Shown: positions 4,412 to 7,219 of the stretch, in pieces
Numbering within the stretch: position 1 is the first letter of the stretch
Layout: each line of letters starts with the position of its first letter
Source of the DNA: JBDHTS01 sp039808845
GTDB lineage: Bacteria; Pseudomonadota; Alphaproteobacteria; Micavibrionales; Micavibrionaceae
Length of the DNA: 7,219 bases
Reading direction: 5' to 3'
Assembly: GCA_039808845.1 (NCBI GenBank)
Contig: JBDHTS010000101.1
Location: 1-7,219 of the forward strand
Program-made: the position numbers and the translations under genes
Notes under the pieces: generated by a model
What the model was told of the DNA's origin: nothing
The model's database searches: none
What the model saw: only the letters and a program-made list of their open reading frames with translations

Positions 4412-5890
4412 ATGGTGCTGGCCGGTTATGCGGCGTTGATTCATGTCTTCGATCTTAAGGCGCCTTTGCCCGAAATTCTATCCACCATCGGCGAACGGCA
4501 TGTCCGTTATGAACAGGATGGATGGCGCGTCTTTACGCCGCGCCATCAGCCGGAGGGCACGCTTGCCGACCATCTGACCTTCGCGCTGAAATATGAAGGC
4601 CTCGATCTGAACGTCCTCAAGGCCCTGTTCAGGGCGGCGGGCGCTCAGGCCGTCGCGGATATGGTGAAGGCGGAACCGACAGGAAAATACAGCCGCCGGA
4701 TATGGTTCCTGTATGAATGGCTTCTGGACGAGCGTCTGGATCTGCCCGACACGTCCGTCACCAATTTCGCCGCCGCGCTGGACCATGATCTGCAATATCC
4801 CGGCCCGTCGATCCTGTCCCGGCGGCATGGCGTGCGGAATAATCTGCCCGGCGTGCGGGATTTCTGCCCCCTGATCCGCCGCACGGAGAAGCTGGATCAT
4901 ATGATGACGCTTCGGCTGGACGAGCGGGCGCGCGAATCGACAGGCGCGATCCATCCCGACGTCCTGACCCGCGCCGCCGCTTTTCTGCTGCTGAAAGATT
5001 CGAAAGCATCCTACGCGATCGAGGGCGAGCAGCCCGCGAGAACCAAGACGGAACGCTGGGGCAGGGCGCTGGCGCAGGCAGGTCTTCAGCCTCTCAGGCC
5101 GGAAGAACTGTTGCGCCTGCAGCAGATCGTGATCGGCGACCGCCGTTTCGCGAAGCTGGGCTGGCGGAAGGAAGGCGGATTTGTCGGGACACACGACCGC
5201 ATGCGGGGGAGGCCGGTGCCGATTCCGGACCATATCTCCGCCCGCTGGCAGGACGTGCCGCGCCTGATCGACGGCGTGATCGCGGCAAACGAACTATTGA
5301 AAGACAGCGCCTACGACCCCGTTCTGGCGGCGGCCCTGATCGCCTTCGGGTTCCTGTTCATCCACCCGTTCGAGGACGGAAACGGCCGTATTCACCGCTA
5401 TCTGATCCATCATGTCCTGTCGGAAAAGGGTTTTGCGCCCAAGGGGATCGTGTTTCCGGTATCGGCTGTGATCCTTGAACGGATCGACGACTACCGCCTG
5501 GTTCTGGAAGCGACGTCGCGTCCGCTGCTGGAATTCATCGACTGGAAACCAACGGAGTCCGGCAATGTCGAGGTGCTGAACGAAACCATCGATCTCTACC
5601 GTTACTTCGACGCGACGCGCCAAGCGGAATTCCTGTACGAATGCGTGCAGACCACGGTGGACGAAACGCTGCCCGCCGAAGTGGCGTATCTGGAGGCGCA
5701 TGACGCCATGCGCGGCTTCATCGCCGATCATTTCGATATGCCGGAACGACTGTCCGAACTGCTGATCGGGTTTTTGCGGCAGGGAAAGGGGAAAATGTCG
5801 TCGCGGGCGCGGACCAAGGAGTTCAGCAGCCTGACGGATGCCGAAATCGCCATGCTTGAAACCAAATATGCCGATGTTTTCATAAGTTGA
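4412..5890 (+). CDS. Fic family protein (class II, N-terminal inhibitory motif)
   Basis: Predicted adenylyltransferase that transfers AMP to hydroxyl side chains of a target protein, 492 residues. The FIC motif is complete: HPFEDGNGRIHR (318-329) with catalytic H318 and R326/R329. An inhibitory SxxxEG motif is present N-terminal to it (S200-YAI-EG, E204), which makes it a class II Fic protein, normally self-inhibited. The N-terminal region (about 1-170, with IWFLYEWLLDERLDLPD and VRNNLPGVRDFCPLIRRT) is shared by a group of long Fic proteins. The C-terminal 100 residues (LLIGFLRQGKGKMSSRARTKEF) may form a winged-helix-like unit. ATG 4412 is chosen because GGAGG (4402-4406) is 5 nt upstream and the frame before it is AT-rich repeat DNA; an in-frame ATG at 4319 would add 31 residues. 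No antitoxin-like small gene is adjacent. It is divergent from the UmuD-like gene. The target is unknown. Confidence 0.93.
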   Translation: MVLAGYAALIHVFDLKAPLPEILSTIGERHVRYEQDGWRVFTPRHQPEGTLADHLTFALKYEGLDLNVLKALFRAAGAQAVADMVKAEPTGKYSRRIWFLYEWLLDERLDLPDTSVTNFAAALDHDLQYPGPSILSRRHGVRNNLPGVRDFCPLIRRTEKLDHMMTLRLDERARESTGAIHPDVLTRAAAFLLLKDSKASYAIEGEQPARTKTERWGRALAQAGLQPLRPEELLRLQQIVIGDRRFAKLGWRKEGGFVGTHDRMRGRPVPIPDHISARWQDVPRLIDGVIAANELLKDSAYDPVLAAALIAFGFLFIHPFEDGNGRIHRYLIHHVLSEKGFAPKGIVFPVSAVILERIDDYRLVLEATSRPLLEFIDWKPTESGNVEVLNETIDLYRYFDATRQAEFLYECVQTTVDETLPAEVAYLEAHDAMRGFIADHFDMPERLSELLIGFLRQGKGKMSSRARTKEFSSLTDAEIAMLETKYADVFIS

Positions 5891-5935
5891 TTGTTTACAT
5901 GAAGCGGCTTGGGAAAACACCAAGCGGTCCCTGCC

Positions 5936-5959
5936 TTGCGCTCCGGCGCAATCTCGTTT
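5936..5959 (+). terminator. Candidate terminator hairpin after fic
   Basis: TTGCGC, loop TCCG, GCGCAA (5936-5951): a perfect 6-bp stem with a UNCG-type tetraloop, followed by the T-rich TCTCGTTT. It lies 46 nt past the fic stop. A second imperfect stem, GCTTGG/CCAAGC, lies just upstream (5907-5912 with 5920-5925). The T-run is poor, so efficiency is uncertain. Confidence 0.4.
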
Positions 5960-5964
5960 AGATT
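5936..5964 (+). promoter_or_regulatory. Weak candidate promoter for the TolC-family gene
   Basis: TTGCGC (5936-5941), a 17-bp gap and TAGATT (5959-5964) give a sigma70-like spacing, with a leader of about 30 nt to ATG 6004. The -35 element coincides with the left half of the hairpin at 5936-5951. Matches to consensus are modest. Confidence 0.25.
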
Positions 5965-6003
5965 CAATTCAATAGTTCCTGATTCTCTCATCTTTTTTCC
6001 GCG

Positions 6004-7219
6004 ATGCGCGTTCGATTGTTAAGTCGTTTCTTAAAGGCTGGATTGTACGCCGCGCTGCTGTCGTCCGCAGGCGGCGCTGCCGTGCGCGCGGAAACCCTTG
6101 AACAGGCCGTCGCAAGCGCCATTGAAAGCCACCCCGCCGTCCAGGCGGCCGAAGCGAACCGCGATGCGCTGGATGAGGCAGGGGATCAGCAGTTTTCAAA
6201 TCTGCTTCCCCATGTCAGCGCCAAGGTGTCCGGCGGGCGCGTCTACGGCGACAATGCCACCAGCCGCGGCCTGAGCGTTACGCGCGGCGCGGGATATTCG
6301 GGCTATGGCGAAGGGTCGGTCACGTTGACCCAGACGATCTACGACAACATGTCGAGCTGGGACCGGATGAAGGCGGCGAGAACGCGGGAAGAGTCCGCAA
6401 CCTTCACCATCGCGGACGTGCAGGAAGATCTGGCGCTGCGGGCCACGCTGGCCTATCTTGATGTCCTGCGTGGCAATGAATCGCTGTTGATGGTCGACCG
6501 TCATGAAAAGCTGCTGAAGGATTATATCAGCCGTATCCATGGCATGGTGAAGGAAGGCGCGGCGGAAGAGTCTATGGCCGTGCAGGCGCAGGACCTTCAG
6601 GAACAACTGATCCATACCCGTAGCGATCTGGAAGAGCAGATGGACAGCGCCATGGCGGATTATGCCGAGGCAGTGGGAAAGGATCCGTCCGATCCGATGC
6701 CCGATCCGATGCCGCGCATCGACCTGATTCCCGAAGACAGGGAAGAAGCCATCGCGTTTGCGCGAAAAACGCACCCTTCCTTGCAAGCCTCCGTACTGAA
6801 GGAGCGTGCATTTGAACGCGACGCCAGCGCCGACAAAGGCATGCTGTTTCCCAGCCTGACCACTGAGCTGTCCTATCGCCAGGTCGACCAGCGCGACCTG
6901 ATCGGCGGGGAGTCGACGGACGCCCGCGCGCTGCTGCATCTGAACTGGGATTATTCGCTGGGCGGCGGCGAAATTGCGAAAATGCGCGAGACACGCCAGC
7001 GCGCGCGCGAAGCGAAGGCCCAGCACGACCAGCAGGAACGCCTGATCGTCGCCGGAATTCGCAAGGCTTACGCCAAGCTTGACGCCGCGAAAGCTCAGCT
7101 GGCCGTCACGCAGGACCGGCAGGAGCTGAACGAAAAGCTGCTGAAGAACAACAAGGCGCAGTTCGAGGGCGCGCGGATGAACATTCTGCAGGTGCTGCAG
7201 GCCGAAAACGCGCTGTTCA
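6004..7219 (+). CDS. TolC-family outer membrane protein, type I secretion/efflux channel (partial, 3' end outside window)
   Basis: Outer-membrane channel that forms the exit duct of type I secretion or tripartite efflux systems. The frame is open from ATG 6004 to the window edge (405 residues); relatives are about 440-480, so little is missing. Residues 1-29 look like a signal peptide: basic MRVRLLSRFLK, a hydrophobic core, then cleavage after VRA (A29) ahead of ETLEQAV, the usual start of the mature domain. Two outer-membrane-efflux repeats are visible: the first from about 30 to 230 with QTIYDN and LRATLAYLDVLRGNE, the second from about 245 with HPSLQA and WDYSLGGGE, then a long amphipathic helix (AYAKLDAAKAQLAV). 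A 12-bp tandem duplication gives DPMPDPMP at 230-237 between the repeats. No clear ribosome site precedes the start. The partners (membrane fusion protein, ABC transporter) are not in view, so the cargo cannot be told. Confidence 0.88.
   Translation, partial: MRVRLLSRFLKAGLYAALLSSAGGAAVRAETLEQAVASAIESHPAVQAAEANRDALDEAGDQQFSNLLPHVSAKVSGGRVYGDNATSRGLSVTRGAGYSGYGEGSVTLTQTIYDNMSSWDRMKAARTREESATFTIADVQEDLALRATLAYLDVLRGNESLLMVDRHEKLLKDYISRIHGMVKEGAAEESMAVQAQDLQEQLIHTRSDLEEQMDSAMADYAEAVGKDPSDPMPDPMPRIDLIPEDREEAIAFARKTHPSLQASVLKERAFERDASADKGMLFPSLTTELSYRQVDQRDLIGGESTDARALLHLNWDYSLGGGEIAKMRETRQRAREAKAQHDQQERLIVAGIRKAYAKLDAAKAQLAVTQDRQELNEKLLKNNKAQFEGARMNILQVLQAENALF

Noticed and set aside
4478..5233. 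Minus-strand open frame (251 codons) within fic
   Set aside because: Shadow of the Fic coding region; no motif seen.
6196..7026. Minus-strand open frame (276 codons) within the TolC-like gene
   Set aside because: Shadow of the plus-strand gene, which has a signal peptide and family motifs; the antisense product is not recognisable.

Overview
The window looks like chromosomal DNA of a GC-rich alphaproteobacterium. The transhydrogenase alpha subunit is split into two genes (pntAa, pntAb) as in Rhodospirillum-type alphaproteobacteria, a perfect GAAC-N7-GAAC box matches the alphaproteobacterial LexA operator, and GC-rich palindromic repeats sit between genes. No genus can be named from the sequence.

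Layout. Positions 1-2954 (minus strand) hold the proton-translocating NAD(P) transhydrogenase operon in the order pntAa, pntAb, [GxxExxY gene], pntB; pntB runs off the left edge. Two pieces of foreign-looking DNA sit in the operon's junctions: a pair of inverted GC-rich palindromes between pntAa and pntAb (about 1683-1799), and a small PD-(D/E)XK-type GxxExxY gene between pntAb and pntB whose ends are marked by 27-bp inverted repeats built from CACCAAG units.

Positions about 3050-5890 form a DNA-damage-flavoured block. udgX (plus strand) encodes the uracil-DNA glycosylase type that crosslinks to its substrate, and is preceded by three GTTY half-sites at 11-bp spacing. Convergent to it, on the minus strand, is a short UmuD-like gene that lacks the catalytic serine and starts close to where UmuD is normally cleaved, so it resembles a genetically encoded UmuD'. 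It lies directly behind a perfect LexA box that overlaps a sigma70-like promoter. Divergent from it is a class II Fic protein gene (intact FIC motif and N-terminal inhibitory motif), whose AT-rich upstream region carries several copies of a TCGTTTTTCA-type direct repeat.

Positions 6004-7219 (plus strand) begin a TolC-family outer-membrane channel gene with a signal peptide; its 3' end is outside the window.

How the genes may work together. PntAa/PntAb/PntB form one membrane complex that uses the proton gradient to make NADPH. UdgX, the UmuD'-like protein and possibly Fic may form a small SOS-linked repair/stress group; this is inference from operators and adjacency. The TolC-like gene appears unrelated to its neighbours in the window.
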